NCBI GenBank assembly: GCA_017562135.1
Contig: QEYB01000180.1
Coordinates: forward strand, 1,612,001-1,676,000
Length of the DNA: 64,000 nt
Source of the DNA: Dipylidium caninum
Taxonomy: Eukaryota > Platyhelminthes > Cestoda > Cyclophyllidea > Dipylidiidae
Direction: 5' to 3'
In this document: piece by piece, positions 48,997 through 61,718 of the stretch
How positions within the stretch are numbered: position 1 is the first letter of the stretch
How the letters are laid out: each line of letters starts with the position of its first letter
Position numbers and translations under genes: made by a program
The notes under the pieces: model-generated
Told to the model about the DNA's origin: nothing
Databases searched by the model: none
The model's input: only the letters and a program-made list of their open reading frames with translations

Positions 48997-51900
48997 CTGT
49001 AAGGATCTTGAGCCTAGGCCGATTGACATCTGGTGCAGAGGTGAAGGTAACAATTCCGGATGCAGCAATGTTTATTTCATCCTTACTGTCGACTCCTTAC
49101 TTACTACTTTACCCCTGTCGCTCCCACAGGCGTGATGGGAGGCTGGGCGGGCCGTTCACTGTAACTGCGCGCATTCATGGGTGGCCTATTTTCGGGTCGC
49201 TCCCATTTGCCCAGCTGCGCTCGGCCGACGCCACCGCCACCGCCGCCGCAGCGGCCGCCTCCGGAGCGTCCGGTGTGCAGGTTGGCAGGACAGAGCCGAC
49301 GACGAGACGCGTGGTAGGGGGAGAAGAGTGCTGTGACATCCAGGTGATAGGTCTTATTTTGCACCCACACCCCGCCTTGCTTAAGAGTTGTTGAAGCCCG
49401 AGCTTAATGACACCACGCGGTTCCTCTTCCGCTTAGTCGGTCTGGTGATACGATCGACATTTGGGAGTCACGCCTTTTGCTCTACTGGTACAGCTTCTAG
49501 CCTCAGCCTTGCTATTTGCTCCTTCTAGCCGTTCCACTCCAAAATAACTACTAGTCAGGTTTCTATTGCAAACTCCAGGTGGATTTGTTAAGTTGGTTCA
49601 CCATGGATTCGCCAGGGAAATAGTAAAAGAAAACCGGAAAGTTGCATCCGTCATAGTGATGGCTGTTTTGACAGACATCAGGACATTTAGGAATGTTGTT
49701 CCATACATTTAGTAATGCTCTTCCAGGGCAAAATACCCTCCCACCTAAGTCCACTTTGTCTCTGAGTGGGACTTAGACTGGGAGCTGAAAGTATTACCTA
49801 CGTTAATTTTCGGCAACTATTCAGTTGTTTCAATTTTAAAAATGATTTTAAGGAGGTTGAGAGCACAGTTGCATGGACCCACGCGTCGACCCTTCACAAA
49901 ACAGTTCAGCAATTGAGACATTTCACCGTCACGGCCCTAAGGTCACCGCGGCCAAGGTCGAGTCTGAATTAGAGCACTCAACCGCCACGACTTTCACTAA
50001 CAGTCGTGAGGATGTGGACGGCACGTGTAGACTCTTCCTCTTTTCGACCCCTTAATCCCACCTTTTGGTGCCGATACCCTTTCTTCTCTGCGGATGCATT
50101 CCACGGCGCCAGTGATAATCACTGGTCTGTCAGAAGTCCTTTTGTTATCCATTATACATCGGTTATTTGAGCTAAAGCATTATATACTTAAAATATAATC
50201 GTGAATAGGCTCTACTTGACTGACCTCCAACTTTTTATTAATTGTATTTTACAAATCCGCCACATACCAACTTGAATTTCATCAAGTGTTGAGGAATACA
50301 ACCAGTCTGTTTGGAGGGGTAAATGTATACGGTAGTCCACTAAAATATTAAGATCTTGGGAACCACTCTTCGATGTGCCCAACGAAGTAATCATGAGAAG
50401 CCAAGAGCACTAAGAAATGGAGTAGTTAGACTGAAGTTGTTAAAAGGGCCCGACCGCGGCGTCATTACGTTGGGACGCGCGGTCATCGCAGAAAATTTTA
50501 CTGCAAAGACATCAGCGACTTCACTCAGACTACGTCGGCCGTCCAACGAATTGTTGCCGGCCATGGTCACTGCCGCAGTTACCAATTGTTGGGGGAATGA
50601 AGTCCCCGTCGTTAGTGACCTGTTTTGACAAGCAATCAAAAGTGAGGAACATGACACCTCTGGAGGGCTCCTCCGATCATAAATGCCGCGGACGTCATTG
50701 ACGCAAAAGCATTGCTCAAGTCTGGATTGGTAACAACTTTCCACCGATATTAACTTAGCCAGACCTCGTCTCATCCCACCTCACCATATATGGTTGTCAT
50801 TCGCTCAGGCATTTCTTTACAGGAACGGAGACCATTAGAGAACGTTTAAGTCACTGTTTCTGCCCCAAAATCTGTGAGATGTCTGTGGTCGGAGCGTCAC
50901 AAACCTGTTGTTTCGTACGTATTGACGGCCACTGCCGCGCTAGGTGCGCCCGCGTTTTGGCATCACTTTAGAGATGCTCCTTTCAGAGTAGAGCCCACAC
51001 ACTACCATTGGAGTAATTTTCCCGTAAAAGCGCCTAAAACTCAAGATACGAAGCAGGTGATTTTTTAACGCTCTTCCATACAAACACTTAATCAATCTTC
51101 GGCCCTCTGGTATCACCTACGAGACGTCTGCTTCCCTTGCTCTTGATGACTGCTACCACGTTTCCGCATGAAACATCACAGGGTTCTAAGCATGCTTCAG
51201 GCGATATCAAAAATACCATCTCGAGCGGTGGGACAAGTTTCCCCTCATGTCTTTTTGTAACTTTGACTTTCAGAGTGTGTTTACGGCATGATGTAAGGGC
51301 ACTTGGGGGTGAATTAATAGCCAATCCTGGTTGCTTCTGGCGTAAGGGACGACACTTATTCGAGGTTTAGCTTATCAACATCCGCATCACCACCACCGTC
51401 ACCACCGGCAACACTTGTGATGCTCGAGGCCTTACGCTCTCGGCATCGGGCACGGGGACGCAGCAGCAGAACGAACCCTTTGCTGTAAGCGAAACTGAAA
51501 CAAACGGCATTGAGTTGAGATAATCAGGGGAATAGTGCGAGCACCACTTATTCGCCTTCGCGTAGCACCAACCCTAATGTGAATTGTGTTTCACTTCATC
51601 GTCATAACGCTCTTCCAGTTTGGTCTAGAAAGCACTGAATAAAATGTGCTTAATGTGGCAATGTGGCCGGTTTTTCAAACTAGAGTTTATCGGAGAGGGA
51701 CACATGTTGCCTATAGTGCGGGCAAATGTCACTTACAACTCCGACGAAGCGAAGGCGTTAGGGGTGATAATTAATTCCGGACTGTGTCACCTTGTTGAAT
51801 CTCGTGTTGCATTCGTCTTCGAGGCCAGTATTATTAGATGTTAAGGGGTTCAGGCTTTGTTTTCACCTGCTTCGCCCCGCACCCATCATCGAAGTGCACC

Positions 51901-52880
51901 AGTCACGACGATAGTCGTTCAATCATGTCATTATTTATATTTCACGTCTACTTCAGTTAAACATCAGTACTCCACTCCATGAGATTACCTTCAGACTGCA
52001 CTCGTGTCCTCCGAAAGTTTATGCTGCCAGGCATAGGGAGGACTCAGTCAAACCAGGCCTGGTGGGATTCTCATGCACAAATCTTTTAAGTATAGCGTTT
52101 TATCAAATCGTGTATGCGTGTGTCATGACCCCTAAATCCTATTTCACAACCGCTAGGGCAAATTTAGGGTACCCGCCCTAACACTTGCCCCTTCCTGTGC
52201 TATTTTTGCCAGAATCCCTTTGAAAATAACCACAAATTGTTCGTCCTTGAGTTGATAATTAGCATGAAAAGTTGCACTTTTAATGCGTTTGTACCATTTT
52301 GATAAAATCGAGGACAATAATGTTCCAGCCACTACACTGTTTCCTAAAAGTGGCGATCAAGAAACCGTGGACCGGTAAGTCTGGGTCATTGTGAAGTCAT
52401 CATTATGCATCTACTCGCTTGGTATAATGAAATGTAGAAATATGCTCAATCATGATCATACACCTTGGAGGTGGTACTCCCTCTGTATGCTCATTTGCCC
52501 TATCGTTTCATTTGTTAATGCAAAGGACTCATCATCATGTTAAGTAGATCGCAGAGTTGAATGTTCAGTCACATTGTCCGCTGGGATGACAGGCAGAGGT
52601 GTCATGATGACCGGCAGCCTCAGACGGACCTCACAGCCGCGAAACGCACACGCTCTCGTGGGCGTGTCCGGAGGAGTGGGCGGGCGGCATGCGTGTCGCA
52701 CAGCCCTCCGTTTGCCACTCTCGATGTTACTGCTCCTAGGGCTGCTACTGCAACCGAACCGATTCATGTCGTATGTTTGTGGTTGTGCGGGGCTGGCACT
52801 GACAGGCAGCGAGACGCGTCGCAGCGATAAGCGTGCACGTGCGTACCCATTGCGAACGTGAACTTCATCCGCACTCTACT

Positions 52881-53001
52881 GGCTCTCTTTTGCTCTCTCC
52901 CTCTCTGCCTCTCCCCTTCCCTCTCTCACTCTCTCACTCGCTCTCTCCCTCTCTCTCTCTCTCTCTGTATATATATGTATATATGTGTGTGTGTTTGTGT
53001 T
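52881..53001 (+). repeat. Compound (CT)n-(TA)n-(GT)n microsatellite
   Basis: A CT-rich stretch passes into alternating TA and then GT units ending near 53001. Pyrimidine-purine alternation makes this a likely length-variable locus. It explains the Ser/Leu-only peptides in these frames. Confidence 0.9.
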
Positions 53002-55651
53002 GGTCAACGAAAAATCTGGCTGCCACACCCATACACAATAACAAGAGCGGAGGAGTAGTACTTGTAACAATCAATGGTAAAGCCTGCTAGGACGATCAAC
53101 TAAGGTAATGAGTGAAGCTCGGATGTAAATGCCTCTGTTCTTAATAATGTAGGTTAATAAATATATGCGAAAGTCATGGGTTTAATGCTACCCTGGCGTC
53201 AACAATCCAGCTATTGGGCAATGCGCGTTGCTTGTTATAAGCACCCCTTAGGCAGCGGTTTTAGTGATGTGGGCTTCGGGGTGCCCTCGTAAGCCCCGTG
53301 TGCGACGCGCTCAAATCAGGTCCTGACAGCCAGGCGCGCCGGCCTACGTCCGCCCAGACCGACTCCGTCTGGCCGCTGATCGCGTGGGGGGACATGACCG
53401 CCCCCGCGCCAGTGCGACATCGCCCGGACTCGTGACGGTCGTGCGTGTATGTGTTTGTGCGTGCGGATAAACGTGTTTCTTCACTTAGCTGCCAACTTGG
53501 TGACTAACGCAATTACAGTTATTACAAAACTGTCACATTGCACTTAAATGATCAGAATACCGTCGTCGGCCTCACCGAAACAGGCGAGGATAAAATGAGT
53601 TGGAAGAGAGTTCGGATAAACAGCGAGTGCAAGCTGAGAGCGTGCACCCTGAATGACAGTTCACCTTGAATACGAGCCATCTGCAAGTGGCCAGACCTTC
53701 GCTCTTGGTCGGGTGAGTCGAACTCCGCACGAGCCCCCCCCGGGATGTACATTCCCTTTGAGCTCCATGTCTTGACAGATTTCAACTCGAGCATTCGAAA
53801 CTAAAATGCCCCCCCCCTGTTCCTCGAGACCCACGATGCTCCATATTAGAAGTGACATTAATTTTAGTTTAAGACCAAAGACAAGAACTAATATGAAATC
53901 CCTGGGCTTGGTGACAAAAACGTAAATGAGGTGATATGTCATGGATAAAGTGGTTGGTTAATAACTTTATCAACTTTCCCAAATATAGAAGTCGTCTGCC
54001 ACATCCTCTTGGCAATATTTGCCCATGCATTTTTTGAACTGGAATGTTGAGCTATTTTCCTTTTCACCTATCCACTTTTGGTAACCATTAACAAGTCACC
54101 GTTAAAAAGAACTCGGCGAATACACCCTGCTAGATTGACTTTACACTGCCAAGTTGGTGCAATTGTTTCATGACGCCTTCGGTTAAGTGTTAACGTAGTA
54201 ACTTATAAAGCCACCATGTTGAAAGTATTAGGTTAAAAATTAGATTATCAGGTGGTAACCCCATTCATTCCACGGCTTATTTGTTTTGAAGGCACATGAC
54301 GAGCTAGTTAACTTAGCGGGCAGTCACCCAAGAGGCTCCTACTTCCTTGTGAGATTTAAAACGAACCACATATAGACGGTTTCGCCTCGTTCCGATTGGA
54401 ATCCCTTTATTCACAAAATATTCGTCTTTTCCCTCGGTCAATTGGAAAAGCAGTCCTTAATAAGTTTGTCCTGATGGCAGTCGCTAGAAACCTCCCACTA
54501 CGTTTCCATGCTTAACATCGGCTACCCCGTCCCAGCTCATTTCCTGCCGTAATCCACTTGGTTAACGACATTATTTAACTTCCCAAGTTCACCTTTGTCT
54601 TTTGGCCTCAAGTAAGTCATGAACATATAACAAGCACAAAGGAGACACATGGCTAGTGAGCATTTATTTATCATTTTGTCATTAACACCACCATTAGTCT
54701 CAGGAAAATTAAAAAATATGAGGATTCCTGCCTCGTGAAAACTCTTATCGGTCAATCTGTGGATCTGCCTTTTCGGTGGATATGGAAGAGAAGGAAAGCC
54801 AGATGAACTAGAAACTTACGTTCGCCCAGGGCTGATGTCTAATGCAGCGAGAGATGCCAGTTAGTTAATGTCTTCTCGAGCCGCTGACGAGAATTAGGGT
54901 GATAGTGGGTTTCAAACTAACCACAGACTAACAACGGTGTTTATTCCCAACCGTTAATTTCCAAGCTAAGATCTCATGAATGGCCACTTACGCACCATTT
55001 AACGATGGTAATAAAGCCGAAGGCGGAGTAGGGCTGGCCTAACATCGTCCTAGTGGAGGAGTCAATACATCGAGGAACGTCTGGGAAGGTAAAAGGACAG
55101 CTATGATAAATACACGCCGCATTTGGCACTCTGAGGTTGGCACAACTTCAGGTGATGCTGCGTCCCCAGTAAAAAATGTCGAAACAAAAGTGACCAGTCT
55201 GCCCGATGGGATGCCCTCCGGTCCAGAGGGGCCTCCCTCTGTTGTCTCTTCCTCTCCCCAACTTGACTGCTCCTCGAAGGGAGCATGGCGACGATAACCT
55301 GGGTGTTATCGACCGCGCACGCACGTGCGCATCTCACGCTCCGTCGTCTTCTTCGTCGGCATCGTCGTCGTTGTTCCGTGAAGCCAGCCGGCGGCGGCAA
55401 TCACGCGTGTGTACGCGCGCAAGCACCCCTACGCACGCGCATAAGTGAGACAGACACACGGGTGCAAACACACGCACACACACGGAGGCGCGCGTTCGCG
55501 CTCGCAGACCGACAGGCGCGTCGGGTGGTGCGCGCACCGCGGCCGTGCGCACGTGTGTTCAATCCTCCATTTCTCACATACACACGCTCACAATTCCTGC
55601 CACCCCTTAGTGTTTGTGCGCGCACGCAAACTGAGCGTATGTACCACCATG

Positions 55652-55693
55652 CTGCAGCAGCGGCAGCAGCAGCAGCAGCAGCAGTAGCAGCAG
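55652..55693 (+). repeat. (CAG)n trinucleotide repeat
   Basis: About 14 imperfect CAG units, with one CGG and one TAG interruption, 160 nt upstream of the ATG at 55854. Read as poly-Ala, poly-Gln or poly-Ser depending on frame; the TAG blocks the Gln frame. It lies upstream of the acceptor at 55853, so it is more likely intron or 5' flank than coding. Confidence 0.85.
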
Positions 55694-55853
55694 AAGCTCC
55701 TCTTTCATAAACCGGGTTTTATTTTCTCCACTTTCTCATCGTGTAACATACCACCACCGTTGTCATTGCCATCACAGGACAGTAACCAATTAAAGCCCTG
55801 TCAAAATTGTGTTTGTCTGCTGACGGATATCGCCGCATCCCACTGACTTTCAG

Positions 55854-56525
55854 ATGGCTACGGAGAGTGCAGAAGTGTTGTCGTCAACGGCCACTGATTC
55901 AAATACTTTCGCTGCCAAAAGGAGATGTAATCGAGGCTTCGGCGGGCATCCCCGTCGTCGTGTGACCGCTGCTGCCAGGAATCGTGAACGCCAGGCTCCC
56001 ATAGAAGAGTGTCATCTTAAATCGCAGTCAGGTCTGCAACTTCCTCTGATGGACGGCGTCTCTCATGTCACCTTCCATTATTATCTTGGTGAACATCAGT
56101 CGCAGATCTTTTACGGGGGCTTGACAATTGAAAGTCCAGGCACTGCAAATGTGTACGTGGAGCTGGGCCAGTCGATCCCCATTGACCTACGCGAGAATTA
56201 TTACGAGGGTCTGGCTCCACTCCCCTGCTTGGCCGTTCCCACTCACATTTTCCGGCGATTTAGGGTTTATCGGATTACCTCGTCAGCGTCTTGTGATCTC
56301 AAGAAAGTAGCAGCTGGTCTCTCGACCGATGGTGCTTCTCCAGATGAAAGTGATGCAAGTTGCCCCCCAACCGGCGAGAAAATGTCCCTTCTCTTGCCCT
56401 CAACAACACCCAAGAGTGGATTATCCCTCATTAGTCTACGTGTCTACTACCCTGTACAGTATATGCAATCCGCCAACGATTTGCATCCTATCCCCGGGAG
56501 CCGCAAACGGGTCCACTTTCCACCA
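55854..56525 (+). CDS. First coding exon of an unidentified gene
   Basis: 224 codons open from an ATG lying immediately after a good 3' splice site (CCCACTGACTTTCAG/ATGG) to a strong donor (CCACCA/GTAAGT), phase 0. I do not recognise the protein. The N-terminus is Ser/Thr/Ala-rich, followed by a basic stretch (KRRCNRGFGGHPRRR, about residues 23-37) that could be a nuclear signal. Next comes a hydrophobic/aromatic section (VTFHYYLGEHQSQIFYGG, then YVELGQSIPIDLREN and HIFRRFRVYRI) that looks like a folded beta-rich domain, and then a Ser/Pro-rich segment. No transmembrane helix. The ATG at the acceptor suggests spliced-leader trans-splicing. It may be the start of the gene that runs off the right edge, but I found no phase-consistent link. 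Confidence 0.6.
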
Positions 56526-57680
56526 GTAAGTAATAAAACTCTTCCTCGCATATGTCCTGAGACTTGCGCATATTTAAACCTACTAATTAGCGGATTTTAG
56601 TCCTGTTTCATGTCTTTTTTTGTCTGTTGTGTACGCGGAATTGTGGCTGGCGGCCAGGCTATTAGCCCTTCCCAGTGGGTGAGAATGATGGGCGGGAGGA
56701 GGAGGAGGAGGACTGACTAAGTGCTTGCCCAGCACGCGAACAGCCTGTGCCTGCCCGTCCTCCCCGCATTCACCCAAATGTACCAAAGTACTGTCGCCTA
56801 CTTTCAAGGCATATTTTGCAGTAAAAGTCCCTACCTGTCGTCCTCCATTGTGTATACAGTTCTAAATCACCTTAAAATAACGAACGAACTGCAAATTCCT
56901 AACTAATTTAGCTACGTAACCATGCCGCTCGATCTAATGTCGACCGGTAGCGCACCTCAACACATCGGCTAAGTCGTCTATTGGAGACGCCTCCTCACAC
57001 TTCCTTCCCCTAATTCATCAAAAGAACTAACTCATTTACAAAGTTTGGAATATGGCACTTCATTGGCGGGACTTTTTGATTGCTAGGAGCATCCCCGCTA
57101 AGGCCACGTTTGGGTCATTTGCGCACGCGGTCTTTACCACGCAGTAACCCTCTCGACTGCGTGGGGGTGTGTGTGTGTGTATAGGTGGCATTCTTTTGGT
57201 GTATAACGTAACAAAGGTTCACAGGTTGCTCATGTTGAGAAGCAGCCTTGTGATCAAATGCACTGATCGGGAAAAATGGTCATTTTCGTAATACATCGAA
57301 ACACCGTAGGTCACGGGGCAGCGTTGACGGTGGCTCCTTGTGCTCCATTACGATGACGCGATGGCATTCGTTGACGCCTTAAGGAATGGTGGAATTAGTA
57401 TAGTGTTCTGTTACACGGAACCTTCGACCTCCACGCGGTTGTATTGCTTTTCCGCATGTCCCTCCCCCATACTCGCCAGGATAATCGGGTTCCATACACT
57501 TCATTGTGTATCTTTGTAGGCTTTTCCTGACTCTTTTTCTTCGAAAAACACTAGTTTAAGCCCATACTCACACGTGGGCTCCCAACGTTTCGTAAAAATT
57601 TAAATAGGCAATAATTTTGTAAAAACCTTTTCCGTACCGAAATCAGGGTTTTAGGGGTAGTGTTGGACTAAAAAAAATAC

Positions 57681-57700
57681 TCCTCCCTCCCTCCCTCCCT
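57681..57700 (+). repeat. (CTCC)n tetranucleotide run
   Basis: Five CTCC-type units followed by a T/C-rich tract to about 57730. Polypyrimidine on the plus strand. Confidence 0.85.
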
Positions 57701-58431
57701 CTTTTTCTTTCTCTTTCCACTTCCCCCTTCGGCTCACCGATAAAAACAGTGTCCGTGCCTGCAAAAGGAAAGGCAAAACAATTATAGAGAGGAGATAAAA
57801 AGACCTTTGATTAGCGATAGAGACATTCAATGTTCATGTAGCTGCTACCTCTTAAAAAACCAAAGCAAATACGATTACGCCAAATGCATAATGGAATTAT
57901 TTAGGTTTAATTTTAAGTATTTGGTGCATTTTCCTTTGCAACTTAAACTACGTTCCTCAAATCTCGTATTTCTCCGCTCACCTCGTTTAGATTATCTTCT
58001 GTCCCATGGCTTGTGTTTTGGCATTTAAGTCGTTAGTCCCCACATCCCCCCTCGGACGGAATGACCCGTTGTCTTCCGTCATTCCATTGTGGAGTGATTA
58101 GCCGTAAATCATTTCGCCAAACTAAAGGCTTATTGTGTTTACTGATTTTGAATTCATCCAGTCTAGATCCACTGTTCATATGTGGAGTTACATCGCGCCA
58201 ACATAATGCTCTATGAGTATAACAAAAGGGGAATTGAAAAGTTCAATTTTCTTAAGTTTTTTGGCAAACCCCTTAAAGGCTGGAGGACCATACCGGTGAT
58301 GTCGGTCGTTTATGCGGCGAGGTTTAATGTGTACCTGAGTCTGGTGATTTGTCATCGTTTAAGGTCATGGAAGCTCTAAATGACCATTACCACAATAGTG
58401 GAGAGCATTCGCAGTCCCTAAGCCCGCCTAT

Positions 58432-58461
58432 GCACACACACACTCACACACACACACACAC
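58432..58461 (+). repeat. (CA)n microsatellite
   Basis: About 15 CA units with one CT interruption. It accounts for the His-Thr repeats in the frames that cross it. Confidence 0.9.
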
Positions 58462-59424
58462 GTATGCGCCCAATTTGCCCTTTGGCATTCGCCTCCGCCA
58501 TCCGCCCCATCGTGCTCTTATCTCTCGCACCGATCGGGCCACCGTGTTTGTATGGCCGTAAAATATCGAGGCGACTCTAACTGAGCCATCACAATGGACC
58601 AGACGTATGGTTTCGGTGATACGTGAGATTCGAGTCACTTTTCATCGTGTGACGGAGATTGAAGATGGCATTGGTGTGGTAGGAGAATTTGGAAGATGCG
58701 GAGAAGTTGTGTCGGGGTTCTTGTAACATTTTCATTGCTCACGTGTCCAACCGGGCCAACTCGCAAATGACTGAGAGCAACTTCCTACTACTTCTTTGTT
58801 CCAAAACGAAATTTTTGTGTCAATGGTAGGTCAATTAATACCATCAATGCTTCATGCCGCCATTGCACGATGGGAATTATACTTTTATTCACGTGAGCGT
58901 CTTTAATTAACTGGGTAATTAAGTAGTCCTGGTGTTATAAACGCAAAGGCTGCCCCGGTTAGCTGGTTTGGCTTCGTAGGCACAGGGAGGCGTATCCTTT
59001 CCCACATTTGCGCGTGTATTTGCACGGGCAGGCGTGTGCGCACCCGAGACTCGGGAGGGGCGTGAGAAAAGGCGTTTTCCTCCGTCTTGCCAATACGTCA
59101 TCCACGGGTCGTTGAGTAGCCAGCCCCATTCCCCACCAGCTCGTCGGAAAGATGGTTTTGTTCGTTAAATGGGCTCGCTTACTGCGTACTATTTAGAGGA
59201 TGTTTCTCAGGTAAATCTTTCGGTCCACAGTCGTCTACATTTCTCGCCTACGTATGAGACTTATTTTTTGAGCGTCCCGTCTGTCCTCGCAGTCTACACC
59301 CGCCGCATTACTGATCGCAGTAATGGCAACGTTAGCATTATACTGAGCCGCATTGTTCACTTTGAAGTGTTGAGTTCTCTCTCAACTAGTTTTGACTACT
59401 CATTGACAGCATTGTGGTTGTCAG

Positions 59425-59566
59425 GTACATGTGGAAGCGAATTCACATCTTTGTACCCATTAGCCTTGAAGAACTTGGCTCTGGTCTACCTAAAACGATT
59501 CCTGCAACTCGCGCCATCATCGCATCTTCACCGTTGAAAACACCACGCTTCACACATCACCTTAAA
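59425..59566 (+). CDS. Candidate exon, unidentified
   Basis: Follows the acceptor GTTGTCAG and runs 142 nt to a possible donor AAA/GTGCGA, phase 2 in and 0 out. Reads YMWKRIHIFVPISLEELG, then LPKTIPATRAIIASSPLK. The composition is protein-like and the following sequence turns into a GCGT microsatellite, so coding must stop about here. It would belong to the plus-strand gene(s) on either side. Not recognised. Confidence 0.3.
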
Positions 59567-59576
59567 GTGCGACGCA

Positions 59577-59680
59577 CGAAGCGTGCGTGCGTGCGTACGA
59601 GCGCGCGGGTGCATGCATGTGCGCAGGCGCGCCTTCTCTTCTCTCTCTGTGTGTGCGCGCGTGCGTGCGTGCGTGCTATG
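59577..59680 (+). repeat. (GCGT)n / alternating purine-pyrimidine tract
   Basis: Two runs of GTGC/GCGT tetranucleotides, around 59577-59610 and 59649-59675, with GC-alternating sequence between. This kind of sequence can adopt Z-DNA. Confidence 0.8.
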
Positions 59681-60554
59681 CGGACGTCGTTTGCGTATCC
59701 GCGCGCCACAACAGCAACTGTCTTCTCCACGCACAAGGCAGGTTGGCCCGGGCAGGGAAGAACTCCTACTCATGTGCAAGTACATCGAGTGACATGTTGG
59801 TCTCTAGCACAAAAGCACTTTGTCTGACGGTTCCCCATGAGTGTGTACAGCTTATTTGAGACGTTGGGATTTGACTGCTAGTCGGGGTTTTTTCGCTCGA
59901 ATCTTTTTGCGCTCTCGACATTATTAATAAAAGACCTCGACAACCTTCTTGTAATTATTAAGTGCACCCCTTTAACTCTTAATTCTTCATATCCAATTTA
60001 CCACCAACATAGCCCTTGTTGACCTCACCCGGACCTTATCTCTTATTTTGGTACGTCGAGTCAGCGTTCACATTAAATTCGGACTACTCTGAGATTTGCG
60101 ATGTCAGAGCATGCCGTAACTCCATCGTGGGTCGACTGGATTCCTCTTTAACCTCCTGGAGCTGGCCATAGCCCCTATGCGCCCGCAGGGTACGCCAAAG
60201 TCATTACGCCATGAAGCATCACAGACGCGATTTCTTGTTTACACAGAAGAGTGTCACATTTTACATCTACTGGGTCAGCAAGGCGTATCTAACTTTTAGA
60301 AGCTTGTCCACTGCAAAATCGGAGTATAACCATAGCACAAAGGGAATATTACTCTAAATAATATATACGTCCTCTTTCGTTGAGCTCTTTTACTCCGCCT
60401 TGGCAGTGTTTTTACGTGAACTTGCAAAAAGAACATTTTTTCCACACTACACTGCCACATTTACCCTATTCACGGGGTACCCGTCTTAGTCTCGACACCG
60501 GAGTGACGGGCGTTCTAACAGGCCCCAGATCTCCTTGGCTTCCTTGCCTTTCTC

Positions 60555-60606
60555 GGCGGTGGCGGTGGCGGTGGCGGTGGCGGTGGCGGTGACGGTGGCG
60601 GTGGCG
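60555..60606 (+). repeat. (GGTGGC)n hexanucleotide repeat
   Basis: About eight GGTGGC units, one with GAC instead of GGC, followed by GTGGTGGTGGTG. G-rich on the plus strand with regularly spaced GG pairs, so a two-layer G-quadruplex is possible. Translated as Arg-Trp or His-Arg repeats in different frames, none likely real. Confidence 0.9.
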
Positions 60607-61718
60607 TGGTGGTGGTGCGCGTGACTCACCGACTCGGTTTGCATGTGTGACAAGGTGATTAATTGAGGCAGCACCGGGGATGGCGCGAGTGTTCGATACA
60701 CATGTGACGGTTGTCATTCAACCGTCTCCTTCTTTTGCGAGTTTCACTTCAGGTGGTTGATGGGGCGTTGAGTTAACGAAAAACCCCACCTACTGCTGCC
60801 ATCTGATCGTCACTAAATATTGAGCGCAATCAAAGGATATGTCGGAAGTAAAACACTCTTCTTTTGCCCACGGTAGTCGTTCTCGAACACTGGATTTTAA
60901 TAGCATTGGGCCTGGCTTCCTTAACCCTACTTCGCGTTTAGAAAGCTGGAACGGCGGCGCATCGGCGTCACTGTTACAAAATTGTGTGCTACTGTCACAG
61001 AGTTGTCGCCAACGTCAAATCAGGTCCGCTAACTCTTCGCTCCATTTTCATTCATACCTCACTGTGCCAACCGCAGGATGAGCGCACTACTGTGGAGTGA
61101 ACGTGGAAAAGCTGTAGCTCGAGCCTAATGACGCGTTGGAGATGGCATATCACTGCCCTCGGAAGTAATGCATGTGTTCTGCCAAAATTTGACAAAATTT
61201 TGCTATTGACCTGGCGCACGTCCTAAGTGTGGATACTCAAAGCTGTGCACCGAGCAAAAACCATCTTACAGCTTCACTTTTCTCTGCTGCTCCCAATTTT
61301 CTTCACAAATCTGCTCTTCCGAAAGCTGCGAATGCATGAGATGCGTTTCGAAACCCACAGCCTAACAATTTACGATGTCATCCTGCTTCGGCATCATGTG
61401 AAGACAGTCCCGCCACGTTTTGGTTTTTCTAGCGCCTTTGGAATAACCATCGGCTAAGCGGCCCCAGCGCATCAACCCTCCTCCCTCGGAGGACGGTTAG
61501 TCATGTCGACCCCGTGTCACTTTGACGTCGTGACTCACGTAATTGTGCGTGCGTCAGTTCACTCAGTGGTCGGCTTCGGACGGATTTCCCACTTTATGTC
61601 CCAGTGAATTTTGCATCGGTGACATTGTGAGCAAATTTAGCTTTTCTGGGTCCACGCTATAAAGGAAGGGAGCCATGAATTAGCGGCGATTTTCATTTTA
61701 AGATCTCTCACATATCAG

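Larger units (their letters stand above)
48997..55853. other. Gene-poor region with simple repeats
   Basis: About 6.9 kb with no supported gene. The minus-strand frame of the 48.8-kb exon stays open upstream to about 49.1 kb, so that exon may extend that far. Opposed open frames at 50356-50774 and 51088-51370 are on both strands and cannot both be coding; neither has a recognised motif. GC-rich patches at 52.6-53.5 and 55.2-55.6 kb carry CpG-rich and CA/GT-rich sequence. Confidence 0.45.
56526..61718. other. Probable introns with microsatellites and uncertain exons
   Basis: About 5.2 kb. The only exon-like piece I find is 59425-59566, described separately. Open frames at 58182-58379, 60839-61081 and 61227-61457 look partly protein-like but lack clear splice borders or motifs. 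CTCC, CA, GCGT and GGTGGC repeats are scattered through it. Confidence 0.4.

Noticed and set aside
50356..50774. Opposed open frames of 90 and 127 codons
   Set aside because: Protein-like in both strands, so neither is convincing; no splice borders or motif to choose one.
55285..55710. 141-codon frame ending in poly-Ala
   Set aside because: Built from CpG/CA-rich sequence and the CAG repeat, and it lies upstream of the acceptor that precedes the ATG at 55854.
59414..59827. Open frame continuing past 59566 into Cys/Arg/Ala repeats
   Set aside because: The part after 59566 is the GCGT microsatellite; only the first 142 nt are kept as a candidate exon.
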